A stretch of 64,000 bases of DNA from the NCBI GenBank assembly GCA_959347315.1, contig OY365822.1, forward strand, positions 9,514,149 through 9,578,148. The letters run 5' to 3'. The notes below the pieces were generated by a model. The model had not been told where the DNA came from, searched no databases, and saw nothing but the letters and a program-made list of their open reading frames with translations. Position 1 is the first letter of the stretch, and every line of letters starts with the position of its first letter. Shown here piece after piece: positions 46,658-59,600 of this stretch. Origin of the DNA: Bimastos eiseni (taxonomy: Eukaryota > Annelida > Clitellata > Crassiclitellata > Lumbricidae). A program made the position numbers and the translations under genes.

Positions 46658-47938
46658 GTAATAATGTTAAGTTTTTCAAAGTTTCTTGAACGTCATCATA
46701 TATTTTAATAAACTAAAAATTAAAGGAATTGGGTTCACAATCACAATAGGACCGCTGACTCGAATTGTTTGTTTGTTGTTGTTTTAAGGATTTGCTCCTG
46801 TACGATCAGTCGTAATTTGAGTGACAACGATAAGAATGAGACAAATAGCAGCAACAATGCCGGAAAATAAACAATGGTTCATGAATGTCTTTCAACATTT
46901 ATAAATATCTTGAATGGGAACTAATATTACGAGAAACGGATGCTAAATGATGTTGTACTCTAGTAGCTTTCCTCACAATTCGCCATCTTCATCTGTTTGT
47001 TAAACCGGGAAATTATGGGCCATTTTAGCGGGGTTCAAACCCTTTGGAACTCCGGTTGATTATCTTCTCCAATTGTGTAATTTAATTGATTGCTTCATTG
47101 AGCTAATTCTATCTATTAGAGACTGTACTTCTGTTTGATATAATTGTCAATGTGGAACGATGGCTTCAATGAACTTCTTTTGATTTGACTTTTTGATTGA
47201 TAATAGATTATAATTTCCCGAAAACTGCCCATTGTGAAAATACTCAGTCGACTATACTAGGAGGACTTATCAGATGAATGGAGTCCCATTTGGTCATGAA
47301 GAAGCGCAGAAGAATGAGACCATTTAAAAGTAGTTGTCGATAACACAGTGGGCATATAATTATTATATAAACACAAAGTAATTTGTCCTTCACTCTAGAA
47401 GAAACATTGCAAACAAAACGTAAGTGAATTGTCGCAAAATTCAAGGCTACAAAGTTTCTTCCGTCTGCTGTTTCTGTCCAAATATCTATCTTCGTAAAAA
47501 TGTATTTTTTCGCTTGTTTTAATTTTGGACTAGTTTGTTGCGGATTGTCAGCCTCTTCAATAAAAGAAGATATATGTATAACAAAACTGTCCTCTTCAGT
47601 CGAGGGTTAGGCCGGGAGAGACTCTGTGTAGATATCTTGAAGGGGAGCTATATCGAGTATTTTGATTGATTGATTGATTGATTTAAAAGCACCAAGAGGA
47701 GAATCACGCTAAATTGTAACCTGATCCGATATAAAATTGTGTGTTTGATCAGTTTTCAATGTTTTACATGTCTTGTCGATGAATACGCCTGATTTTATTC
47801 CATTAATATGAGGAATAGTTCAATTAATAAAAAAAACATGCTAACTGTGCTACAATACAGCTTATTTAATTGCCAAATAACCGCTTAACAGGCTGTTTTA
47901 ACACAGGTTATCCCGTCTTCAATCTCTATCAAATAGAA

Positions 47939-49072
47939 ATGTCGGAATTTTGGAAAAGAAAAGTAAGAACCTTCTTCGACAAAGTCGATGTCAACAGTGA
48001 CGGCTTCATTTCGAAGAGAGATGCTGAAAAAATGGCTGAGAATTTGGCGGACGTTACAAGCGCCAGTCCGGAGCAAAGAACACAGGCCATAGACAACATT
48101 GTACAGGTGAGCTATATTCAGTAGCACGCCACATGTACTGGATGTATTGAGAAGAAATGCGCTTTTATTCTTATAATGTTTAATTTTGACGTTGAATAGT
48201 TCCTTTACGGCTGCTGGTTATAATACCATAACTGTAACCGATAATCATAGCCAAGTGTTTTTGAACCCAACAATATAGGAATAAATCGCAACCCTTATAG
48301 GGGTACAACAGGATTAACATGAGTTGGAAGAAACAATAGAGATATAGATAAAACCTAAAGAGACTCTAGATCCCGCTAGCAGGGCTACCCTTTCTAGATA
48401 TTCAGAGCAGCAGGTTATATGCACATATCACTTGAAACAAATTGACAAAATATTTTGACCAGATAACTAAACCATTATAATAACAAACAGAAAAATGTGC
48501 ACGTGAGTCGATCGCTATGTTGATGAAGTTGAGCTTCACCGTCATCATCATCAACATCAGCAGCAGCAGCAGCGTCACCATAATTAATAACAACAACATA
48601 AACGGATTTTCTAACCATACTGTATTGGCCGGCAGTTTCCAGACCCTTACTTGTAGGCCCCTGCTTCTTTATGTTAATTATGCCTTAAACGTAACCTTAA
48701 ACGTTACAGCTATGGCGGAAATTTACAAAGTCCGCAGGATCTGATGACAACGTATTGATGACTCCATCCATTCTGATCGCGTCTATTGACCAACAAAGAA
48801 ATGATCCAGAGTTCAAGGAATCATTTTTTAGCATGGGTCGCATTTTGTTCGCTGCTCGGGATGAAAATGGCGATGGCTATGTAAGCCAAGATGAATATGC
48901 ACGAGCGTTTTCTGGACTGGGAGTCCAGGACACCAGCTTTGTAAGCAGTGCTTTCGAGTACATGGATCTCAACAAGGATGGAAAACTTGACCTCGTCGAA
49001 TACATAACTGGCTTGTTCAATAATATTACAACAGAAGATGAACATTTGTTGTGGGGACCTCTCGTCGACTAG
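47939..49072 (+). CDS. Sarcoplasmic calcium-binding protein, copy C
   Basis: Exons 47939-48106 (56 codons, donor ACAG|GTGAGC) and 48710-49072 (120 codons plus TAG) give 176 aa. EF loops at residues 17-28 (DVNSDGFISKRD), 107-118 (DENGDGYVSQDE) and 142-153 (DLNKDGKLDLVE). The C-terminus LLWGPLVD is the SCP signature. Same exon layout as copy B, but with N-terminal changes (KRKVRTFFDKVD; AEKMAENLADV) that suggest divergence rather than a recent duplicate. A 5' UTR exon and TATA box lie at 46570-46657. No clear AATAAA seen. Confidence 0.92.
48280..48400 (-). mobile_element. LINE 3' UTR fragment in SCP-C intron
   Basis: Contains ctagatcccgctagcagggctaccc, matching the end sequence at 61400-61445. 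Confidence 0.5.
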
Positions 49073-49670
49073 ACTGCATATTTCTTCATCCGAACCTTAC
49101 GAATTTGCTTCTTAAGCTCGACCATTATCACCGCTTCAAGTCTAATTTTCGTCAAGATGTTTACTTTGAATTATTATATTGTGCTACTGAACTTACTTTG
49201 CTTATAGCTTGTGTACTCTTCTCAACGTGCAACTCTTCAATAATGCTTAATGTGTTAATAATAACAACCCGGGTGCCAGTCAAAGTTTTCGATTGCTACC
49301 AGTCGTCATTCGAGTCGTGACGACTCGAATGTCAGCTAGGGACATATCAAGACTAGGTAGCCAATATTTTGGAAAAGTCTAGAGCCGACACTGAAATTGT
49401 ATGTAAACAAAAATAACAAAGGAAACGGTGATTATGCTACACGCTCTTACTTTAGACTTTCACATGGCTTCACAGCAGATTTAAAGTACAGACTTATAGA
49501 ATTACAATATATTTCTTGTCTAAAGCCGATATACGTGTACTTGGCCAATGTTGAGATGGGTGCGTTCAGATGGCCTGCGGTTGGCGTCTTATTAGTTTAG
49601 TTTGACCAGGATCCTTCTTCTCGACATTAGCCAAAATGCGGGACATTACTACGGTTTTTCTTTGCAAGGT

Positions 49671-50329
49671 TTACAGTTGTTGGCTCCTTGTTTTCAGTTC
49701 CGGGTCTTCATCGGAGTCATTTCGAGGCACTCCTTCCTGCGCGTTGACCCTCGAGCCTTCGAGGACGAGCCCCTCACGAAACCCTTTGTCACTAATCTCG
49801 CTGCTATGATGTTGAGTCGGTATGTGTTCGTCGTCGGACGGAACTTGAGCGGCCACAAGACTTGAGGACAAAAGATCAGCGAAAGAAGACTCGTCCTTGA
49901 TTGGATTGTCCTTATCGCTCCCAGGGACAGTCAATGTCGTCTCGTGTTTCAACGGGCACTCAGTCGGATCACAGTTAGGCTGGCCCTCGATGTGAAATTC
50001 ACTCTGATGACTATCAGTTTCATCCTTCTTATCTTCATTCAGTTGACTTTCATTTTCATCCTTATTACCTTCATCGCTTTGACCTTTATCTCCATGACCT
50101 TCATTCTTATCTTCAGCAGAATTACCAGGCGTGCCCTGGTGACTATCAGTTTCATCCTTATTACCTTCATTCTGTTGGCTTTCATTTTGATCCTTATTAC
50201 CTTCATCGTTTTGACCTTTATCTCCATGACCTTCATTTTTATCTTCAGCAGAATTACCAGGCGTGCCCTGTTCACCTTGCGTGTCCTGTTGACCCTGTAT
50301 GTCATGTTGACTTTGCAAATCTTGTTGTC
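49671..50329 (-). CDS. RSPH1: RSPH1-like terminal exon: acidic tail
   Basis: Acceptor TTCACAG; 218 codons and TAA at 49673-49671. Gln/Asp-rich start (QQDLQSQHDIQGQQDTQGEQ), then two near-identical 44-residue repeats beginning GTPGNSAEDKNEGHGDKGQ, then a Ser/Glu-rich end. It is convergent with SCP-C, whose stop is 600 bp away. Low-complexity character fits spoke-head tails. Confidence 0.78.
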
Positions 50330-53300
50330 CTGTGAATAATGTAACACAAATACCTACAGTAGTCATCGAATTTGGTATTAAACGTGGACTAAAAAAGAAA
50401 TCAATCTGTCTTTGTCTGTCATGAAGTCTGAGAGCCCAGACACACATACACACATACATGTAAATAGGTATATATATATTTACAAACTTCTTTTGAATAA
50501 ATGTGTTATATATATAGCCGCTTGACTTATTGTTTGTAAATAGTGACTAGACATAGTAGGACAATTACTGTCGGTCCCTTTAGAGCTCTCTTTTCCATAG
50601 CTTTCTCCATCATTATTTTGTGAACCGATTTATTTTTCGAAGATATTCTGTAATGTTATGGGGTCAATAAACATCATGGTCATGGTTATGTTTATTTTGT
50701 TGATCAGCCATAGAGACAGAGGCAGAGACACAGACAGACACCGAGAAGAGAGACAGATATACAGACAGACAGAGACACAAAGAGAGACAAACAGAGGGAG
50801 ACAGAGAGACACACATATATATATATATATAGATAGAGAGAGAGAGAGAGACACACACACACAGAGAGGGAGGGAGGGAGCAAGGGACGGAGGGACGGAG
50901 AGAAGGAGGGAGGGAGAGGCAAATGTTACGAAATTGCTACGAAAATCATAAAGTTGTTTTAAAAAAATTGTCAAATTCTCTTGTGGCAGTTCATACTAAT
51001 ATTTAAAAAACAAATACAATCAAGAAACTGCCAGAAAAATCCAAAAATAAAATAAGGAAAGTCATCGTACACAAATTAGAACGTTAAAAGTTGATTTAAA
51101 GACTCAATAGAACATCATTTACACCCAAGGACCTAAGTACATTATAGCCGTCAGTCGGACTGTATGCCTAAATATTGACATCATGTTAATATCACGCCTC
51201 ATTGTCTGATTAAAAAAATATCAACACGAAACTGACCTGCTTCAGTACCTCCCTCCGAACCTGGAACCAATATATCTGAAAAGCGAGCATAAATATTTAC
51301 TACAAACTAGAAGAAAATACAAATTACTGATTTAAAATAGCTAAATAATTATACAAAATCAACATTTGGGGAAATCGATTCCATCTTGAACCTGAGTTGT
51401 TTTCACTATTGATAATTTGATCCAAATATTGATGTATTAATAAGAGCTGAATTTCCGTTCACTCATAATTTCATCAGCAATTCGCAATTTTGCCAGTACA
51501 AAACCTTCAGAATGTTCCTAGCCAGCTGAGAACTAGAGAAATTCAAACGTGGGATAGACACACATGATGCCCGCTCGATAATTAACCGAAGGTTCGACAG
51601 TCCAAAGATTCTATAGTCCTTCATTACTTTATTACTAGAAACCGGATTAATTTATGAAAAGAATATGTGAAACTGGGAGCTGGATCGATACGAAAAGAAG
51701 CATACCTAAATGAAAGCTGGATGAATAAAAAGAATTGTGCTATCCAGCTTCTAGCCAAACACAATTCTTAAATATATGAAGCTACCATTAAAACTGCAAT
51801 CCTATCACCTATCGACCGGACAACATGCAATCTTCGGACTATCGAACCTTCGGACTATAGACACAGAACTGACATCATGCATTCAAATTCATTCAGGCCA
51901 GATCTGAGATCTAGAACGTTAGATATGAGATCTATGCGCGAACTACGATAAAAAAATTATGCGCCACCTAAAAGAGTGGATGCATCACGTGACAAACTAC
52001 GTTTCTGTGATAATGGTCGACCATAAGCACCACCCTGTTTCTCACGTTTCATGCTCATCCATAAAGGAATCGGCTAGAGATTTTCCTGAGAAAAAACCAC
52101 CTCCGCAATTTAACCATTAGACCCATTGAATGTGTATAAATGGGTGAAAATTTATAAAAGTGGAGTTGACGTGTACGCGAATGTATGTGTGTGTTCTTAC
52201 AAAAGTCGAATAGAAATCTGAGTAGCCTATGTGTATAGGCCCTACGTGAATTTTGTTGGAAACCGACTCTGCCCTTCCTCGGACTACCCTTTTGACAAAC
52301 CAGCTGATCTGACGCAGCGCTCGTGAATAAGCTGGTGCGCTGCGATTGGCTCTCTAGTGACGCTTTAGAGAAATTTGGATATTACGATTACGAATACGGC
52401 TGTACCATACGCCAGCATTTATATATGTATAAATGGTGACCAGATTAGCAGGACATTTGTCCTGATCTTTTTCCCTAGCTTCCTCCATCACCATTGACAA
52501 ACATTCAAAAATACGTAACGTACTCTACCAAATTGTCAAAATCTCCTTCAATAAACTTACCTCAACTCAATTGCTCTTAATAAAACTCAGTAGATTATAC
52601 TATATGTATTCTGTTTAGCAATATCTTTACCTTCCTGGTGTCTTGGGGTTTGCGCATCCCGCGAGGTGTCGCGGTTCTCTGAAAATGCAATACAGACCAA
52701 AACCTGAAATTTAGTGGCATATAATTGGATAAAAAACAAAATAACGTCAATTGAGGGTCACTATAAAGATCCAGTAAAACCTAATCAATAATGCTTAACC
52801 AATTATCGACAGCATAATGATAACAAGCCTCATCGCTTAGTCAGCTCTGACGAAAGAAATTTCAACACGAAACTGACCTGCTTCAGTGCCTCCTACCGAA
52901 CCTGGAACCAATACATCTGAAAAGAGTATCAATATACACTACAAATCAAAAGATATTACAAATTACTAATTGAATAGCTAAATAATTATGCAGTTGGGCA
53001 AATCAATGCCATCGTGAATCTTTGAGATCTGTGAGAACTGTGGCATCAGCTACGTGAAAGAGTAGATTCGTCACGTACCTAACTGCGTTTCTGTGACAAT
53101 GATCGACGTTATTTTAACGCTTCATGCTTATCCATAATGCAAAAAAAGAATTTATCGGCTAGAGAATTGAGTGAGTAGGCCTAAAACCACCACTACAAAT
53201 GTGGCACGGTGGCCGATTGATTAAAGCGGTCGGTACACAAAGCAGTATGTGCTGAGTGTGCTGGTTCGACCCTCGTCCGATGAGTAACTGTGTAAGGGAC

Positions 53301-53541
53301 CTTGAGCAATGAGCAAGTCTTTCGCGTACAATTGCTCTGCAGTGCAACTGCAGTTGCGTCGCCGAGGCGCGTGCACTTCTGAGCAAAAAATGTTAGAAGA
53401 AGAGCGATATCAAATTTCAGTTGTAGTAAGCAATTTAACCCCTAGGCCCAATGTATATGTGTACAAATGGACGAATATTTATAAAAGTGGGGCAGATGTG
53501 TGTTTGTGTGTGTGTGTGTGTATGTGTGTGTGTATGTGTGT

Positions 53542-53600
<59 letters not shown>

Positions 53601-56600
53601 CATGTGTCAGTGTTAACAAAAGTCTAGCAGAAACAGGAGCGTGCATAGCGTGTCTAGCGCACACGTGCTTTTTACCAAGGTGAAGTAGATGTGTATGTGT
53701 GGATTTGTTTTAAAAAAATGGATAGATGTATGCGTGAACGATTTGCCTTATGGATTCCGCACTTTTTCAGCTCATTCACCATTATTATCGATCGCTCACG
53801 ATTATCAGTCCCATGCCCCTCTGTCGAAATTCTTACCCAGACTCACTCGATCATTCACCCTCAAATTCTCGACCAAAGCGACACCCTACTTAACAGATAC
53901 TCTGTCTCCTCTGACCCTCTGGAGATCGGACTCTGCCGCACTCGGACACCCTTTTGACAAACCATTTGATTATAGGTAGCGCTCGTGAATAAGTTGGTCC
54001 GCTACGCTTGGCTTTCGAGTGGCGCTTTAGAAGTTTGGATATTACGATTACGGCTGTATACTATAGCTTCCACTTATATTTATTAAATGTGACCAGATTA
54101 TCAAGACATTTATCCCGTTCTTCCCCTTTCTTTTCCCTTTCTTCTTCCATTAGTTGTGACAGACAGTCCAAAATACGAAAGGGACTTGACCATATTGACA
54201 AATTCTCCTTGTGGCAGTTCATACTAATATTTAAAAGACACATAATCAAATAATGCCTGAGGAATCCCAAAAACAATATAAGAATGAGAAAAGTTATCGT
54301 ACACGAATTAGAAAGTTAAAGCTTTTAATTTAAAAATATAATGGAACATCATTCATATCCATGGACCTAACTTAGTACATTCTAACTGTCAGTCGGCCTG
54401 TATGTACAATGTATGTCTGTTCACCTGCCAGTGTCCGACTGAATGTCTCTTTGTGTCTGTTTGTTTGTTGGATGGTTTATCTGCTCGTCTGTCTTGCTGT
54501 CTGTCTTTCTGTCTGTCTATCTGTCTGCTTGTCTGTCACTCACCCTTTATCACAAGGCCGAAAAGTCAACACGCGTTTAAAGTTACTGTAGCAGTGTTTG
54601 AAAATTGACGAGCTCTATAGCCTACATGTTATAACACTACTTTGTCATACCTGACAATTTATGAACTCAAATTATCTTGCCAAATCACTTTACCACACGT
54701 TAACTAAACATAGCTCAACTGCTTTGAACCAAATTTGGTCGATCATAGGCCTACTATAGGAATTCTGTTGAAAAATCTACCTTCTTGCTGTTTTGGGTTT
54801 TGTGCCTCCCACCAAGCGGCACGGCTCTCTGAAAATGCAATACAGACCAAAACCTGAAATTTATAGTGGCATTATATTGTATTTAAAATCATATGACGTC
54901 AAGTGAAGTTTAGGCTACTGCAAATATCCAGTAAAATTTAATCAATTAGGCTAAATTTAACATTAACATCAACTTACGGGACTCGAAATCTCAATGTAAT
55001 GGAAGGCAATCATTAATTTTTGGGATGGAGTAAATTGTTTTGGAAGCGATTTATTTTAATCACAGAGCAAATGTGCGCGAAGGACTTGCTCAAGGTCCCT
55101 ATCAGTGACTCCTCGGACGAGGGTCGAACCCACACACTCAGCGTTACGGTCCGACCGCTCTAATCAATCGACCACCATGCCACAACATATTATGTGAAAA
55201 CATATTAATAACACGCCTCATCGTTTAATCAGTTTTGACGTAAGAAATGTCAACACGAAACTGACCTGCCTCAGTACTTCCCTCCGAACCTGGAACCAGT
55301 ACATCTGAAAAGCGAGCATACATATTTACTACAAACCAAAAGATAATGCACATCAATAATTGAAAATAGCTAAATAAATATATAAAACTGACAGTTTGGA
55401 AAATCTCTGCCTCGTGAACCTGCGTTGTTTTCATCACTGATCATTTGATTCAAAAATTGCTATAAACATGAATTGAAATTCTGTTCACTCGTAATTTCAT
55501 CAGCAATTCGTAATTTCGTCAGTTTGGGCCTACAATCATTTCATACTGTTTTATTGCCAATTGACAACTGGAGAAATTCAAAAATGAGATAAACAAGGGG
55601 CCTGCATGTATATCACGCAGTGGTTAAATTAATCAGGATCCCAGATGCACCACCTCCGATTTGAGATCTATGAGAACTATGATATCCGCCATCTCAATGT
55701 GCGCCTATCACAATGAACGTCCATATTCACCACCTTATTTTTAACATGTGATGCTTGCAAATAAAGCAAATAATCGGCCATAGATAGGCTATGTCAGAGA
55801 ACAGTCAGCTCTGCAAGAGCAATTTAATCACGATCGAGGTCCAATGTGCGTGGATAAAAGTGGTTTAGATGTGTAGGCCTATGTGCAGGTATGTGAGTTT
55901 TACAAAGTCGGGTAGAAATATGAGCATGTATATGTGAATTATTACCAAAGTGGGGTAGATGTGTATGTGTGTATGTGATTTTTTTTACAAGATCGGATAG
56001 AAGTGTGCATTTTTACCCAAGAGGGGTAAATGTACAAAAATGGATAGATGTATATGTAAGTCTTTACAGTAAATCAGTCAAAGCAATGGTAACAGACCTC
56101 TAAGACTTTCTTCTGGAGGACTTTCTTTCGCGGGACCCTCGTCAAACACGGGCTGTGTTTCGTGATAATACTTCTTGTCCTGATCGAGTAAATGATCCGT
56201 TTGGTGTACCTGTTGTTGCGTCTCTTTCTTGTTTTGGTCCTCCATCTCCAGTAAAAGTTCAGATTCAAAGCCTTCGATCATATGCTGTCAAAAGAAATTC
56301 TCAAACTGAAGGATGTTGATTCAAATTGAATTAAACTGGAATATAACATATATATATATATATATATAACATATATATATGTGCTTGTATGTGCGCGCGC
56401 TGTGTGTGTGCTCTTGAAGAAGAGCTATAAAAATGCTCATAACGAATGAATGAATCAATCAATCAATCTATCCATCTATCAATGAATGAATGAATCAATC
56501 AATGAATCAATAAATGAATGAATGAACGAGCGAATAAATGAATGAATGAATGCAGAGGCAGCAGATTGTTTGAAATGTAAGATATACTGAATAGAACGAG

Positions 56601-59600
56601 TTGTTTGAAATGTGAATAATACGATGGTATTCACGTACATCGACTCCAACCAGTCGCATGTGACTGTCTTCTGTGCCAGGAAAATCTGTGTAAGTCCATG
56701 GGGCGAATACAAGGGGCCAATCCGGCCATGCCACCCACTGAATACTTACACAGGACACCCCCTTCGCCAAGTAGTGGGCGATGAACAAAAGTGATCTTTC
56801 TTGAAGATGAAAAAACAACGTAATAATATCAATATTGCTCAGTGGCGGCTCTACAGAGTGGCCATAAGGAGGCAGTTACCCACCAACTGAGATTGTGCAC
56901 CTCCGGTGGCGCCTCCTCCAAATCTTATCACACATTCAGCTTTGATAAAAACCTGGCATACAACTGATACCTCTGTCAGGTTCTTCAACCCCTTCTTGGC
57001 GCTTATGTTAGAAAAGTCGAGAGTCGCCACTGCACTAAGCTAGTGGTTCATACGTATAGCGACTATTATACCGCATCAATATTATCATGTAGTGTAGTAA
57101 TTTCCGTTTGGAGACACCATGTGCTAATAAATATCATCATCGTCGCCCTCCTCTTTCATCCAGGCTTGTCACTGGCACTACCAAAGTACAGGCATTGGAG
57201 GAGTTTCACTAAATGTCTGGCGTTGGTAATGATATAGATCGGTTGATCTGTTAGAGCTATCATAGGGTCAATCTAATGCTACGTTATAGTTAGACAGACC
57301 ACTCCAGGGAGGCATTGCTTAAGACTAGATCTGGGTCACTATAGGTAGTCATTACTTGTGCACTAGTGATGATATTAGTTGGTCTGACGGCCTGTATTTT
57401 TAGTAAAGGTATTCGGCCGGCTTCAGAGGTCAAAACTAGTGGCTCGTTGGATACATTGTCGGTGGTGTTCTTATATCTGGTTGGTCAGAACTGGGTGACC
57501 TGGCAGTCTGTTTCACAGATCAGGCTTGCTAGAGGAACAGTATTCTTGGATCAGGTCCCTCAGATTCGGCTGACCCCGCTGCTCGGTCTGACCGCACTGC
57601 CGCTCTGTCTGACTACGAGATTCGGTATAAAATAGCCGCGCACTAAAGACAAAGGGCCTGTCTGGTTGGAATCGCTCGTTGTCCGTGGGTTCGTTAAGGT
57701 ATAGTCAAGTAGATTAAGATCTTGGGAAGACTGCCGCTAGTGATGCATTGGTGAACTCCGCTATTGAACGTAGACGGTAACTGTGTCATTATCTAGATAA
57801 AATTCTTCATATATTTATTATTATTATTCTGAAATCTCAAACTGAGTAACTGATTATCAACTTTATATATATGAACTCATTATCAGCGTGATCGTGTATA
57901 AGTGAAAGAACTCTTAAAGCTTGTATGCTAGGTCGTCTAAACACGCTGTGCAGATTAAGTTTAATGTTCATTTCTAAAGCCTTTTGATTATTATTAGAGT
58001 TATCGTTTACGTGTTAATAAAACAATTTATTTCGTTATATTTTATACCTCTCGTGCGAGTTGCTAAGTTCACCCATAATTTCCTGTCGGTAGATTCTTCG
58101 TCTGGTTGATATATGGCGGAGATCGTACTAGATGATAGAGCGGTCGGCCCGAAACACACAGTGTGCGCTGAGTGAGCGGGTTTGAGCCTCGTCCGGGGCG
58201 TCACTGTGTAGGGACCTTGAGTAAGTCCTTCACGCACAATTGTTCTGCAGTACAACTGCAATTGCGCCATCGAGGCGTGTGCACTTCTGAGCAAAAGATG
58301 TTGAAAAAAGGGCGATATAAAATTTCAGAATTAAAAAAAAAATATGGCGCCCTTGTAGCCTACCTACCCATGTACTTAGTTGGCAATGTAAAACTGATTC
58401 GATAACCAATACAGACCAAATCTGTTTGTTGTAGCTCCTGAGCGTCGTATTCGAGCATATGTCCGATGCCCTCTCTCTTCCCGTCATTCCACGTACCCTG
58501 GAACTGAAGACCTGCGCTGACGTAGATGTACCTTCCCGTTCCGTGCCTCACATGGCATCGCCAGTGACCGTCGTATTTGTCTCCGTTTACGTAGGTGTAG
58601 ATCCCGTGACCACTGCGTTGATCATCACACCAGCAACCTGTAGGATGCACCGCATGCAAATATGGAATTATCTTGTTCAGACTGGATTCGACTACTGCAA
58701 CTCTATATCAATCAATCAATCAATCAATATAAGTTTATTGAAACCATCAATGTCCCTATGTAACAAAAACAGATCATTCAACTATTATAAAAATCCGGCA
58801 TATTAAATCAAGTGTCTAGTTACTTAAGGATGATGGACAACAAGAATTCCCAATAAGAATTAGTCCTCCGCTACGTAGGAACCCGTTAAGTTCGACATGT
58901 GAATATAATCTTAGTGGAAGGTAACTTAATTAATATAGATATTTAGAGTGTATTGTGGATAACGGTTAGTTCGTCGATTAACACGTAGTTCCTGATGCAT
59001 TGACTCTTTCAACTAACAGTATGTTAAGCACACAGTAACATAACATTAATTAATTATTCTTAAATTAATGTTTTAACAAAACAATTTCCAGCACCAAGCG
59101 GCAGTATCCAAGAAGATACTGGCGCATACGGTCAATCTGACTACACACGCATTCATCTATATAAGCCTTATCTAATTTGTCCAAAACTAATTTTATTATT
59201 TCATAGAAAATCTGTACCTAATCAAAACTTTGCTATTAACATTTTAGCAAGCCTATTCTGCAAGTTAAATCTACCAAATGGCATAAATTAATTAGGGCCT
59301 AATGGGACTATTGTCCTTTCTGGGCCTCTGTTGCTGCTGACTGACGGAACATAATTTTTTTCTGTTTTGCTTTCGATGGCTTCAAAAAATGAATTAAATT
59401 GAATTATATGCCAAGGGCTATGGAATTCGATTTGGAAAACCTAAGTTTTCAGTTCATGTTTACTGAAAACCTAAACATTCTCAAAAGTTTTTCAAAAGTT
59501 TTAATGACGATTCTAGACACTAACCCAATCGGAACCTCACTGGCTTAACATGACCCTAAACGGGCCATCACAACTCGAGTCACGAATGGTCTCCAGGAAC

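Larger units (their letters stand above)
54150..55560. repeat. RSPH1-like intragenic duplication, unit 1
   Basis: Carries Y1 and X1 and matches unit 3 and, in part, 52630-53030 (Y2 and X2). 53930-54060 also matches 52250-52410 (gacaaaccag..., agcgctcgtgaataagctgg). Confidence 0.78.

Noticed and set aside
49944..50339. 131-codon plus-strand frame rich in Ile/Phe/Thr
   Set aside because: Antisense shadow of the acidic RSPH1-like terminal exon, which has splice-phase and repeat support on the minus strand.
53201..53420. Functional tRNA genes at the A/B-box sequences
   Set aside because: The anticodon arm and acceptor pairing do not form a tRNA, copies share an extra 3' body and are dispersed: SINEs.
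57043..57635. Plus-strand frames of 64 and 89 codons opposite the RSPH1-like intron
   Set aside because: No homology, splice logic or codon bias; composition like neighbouring intron.
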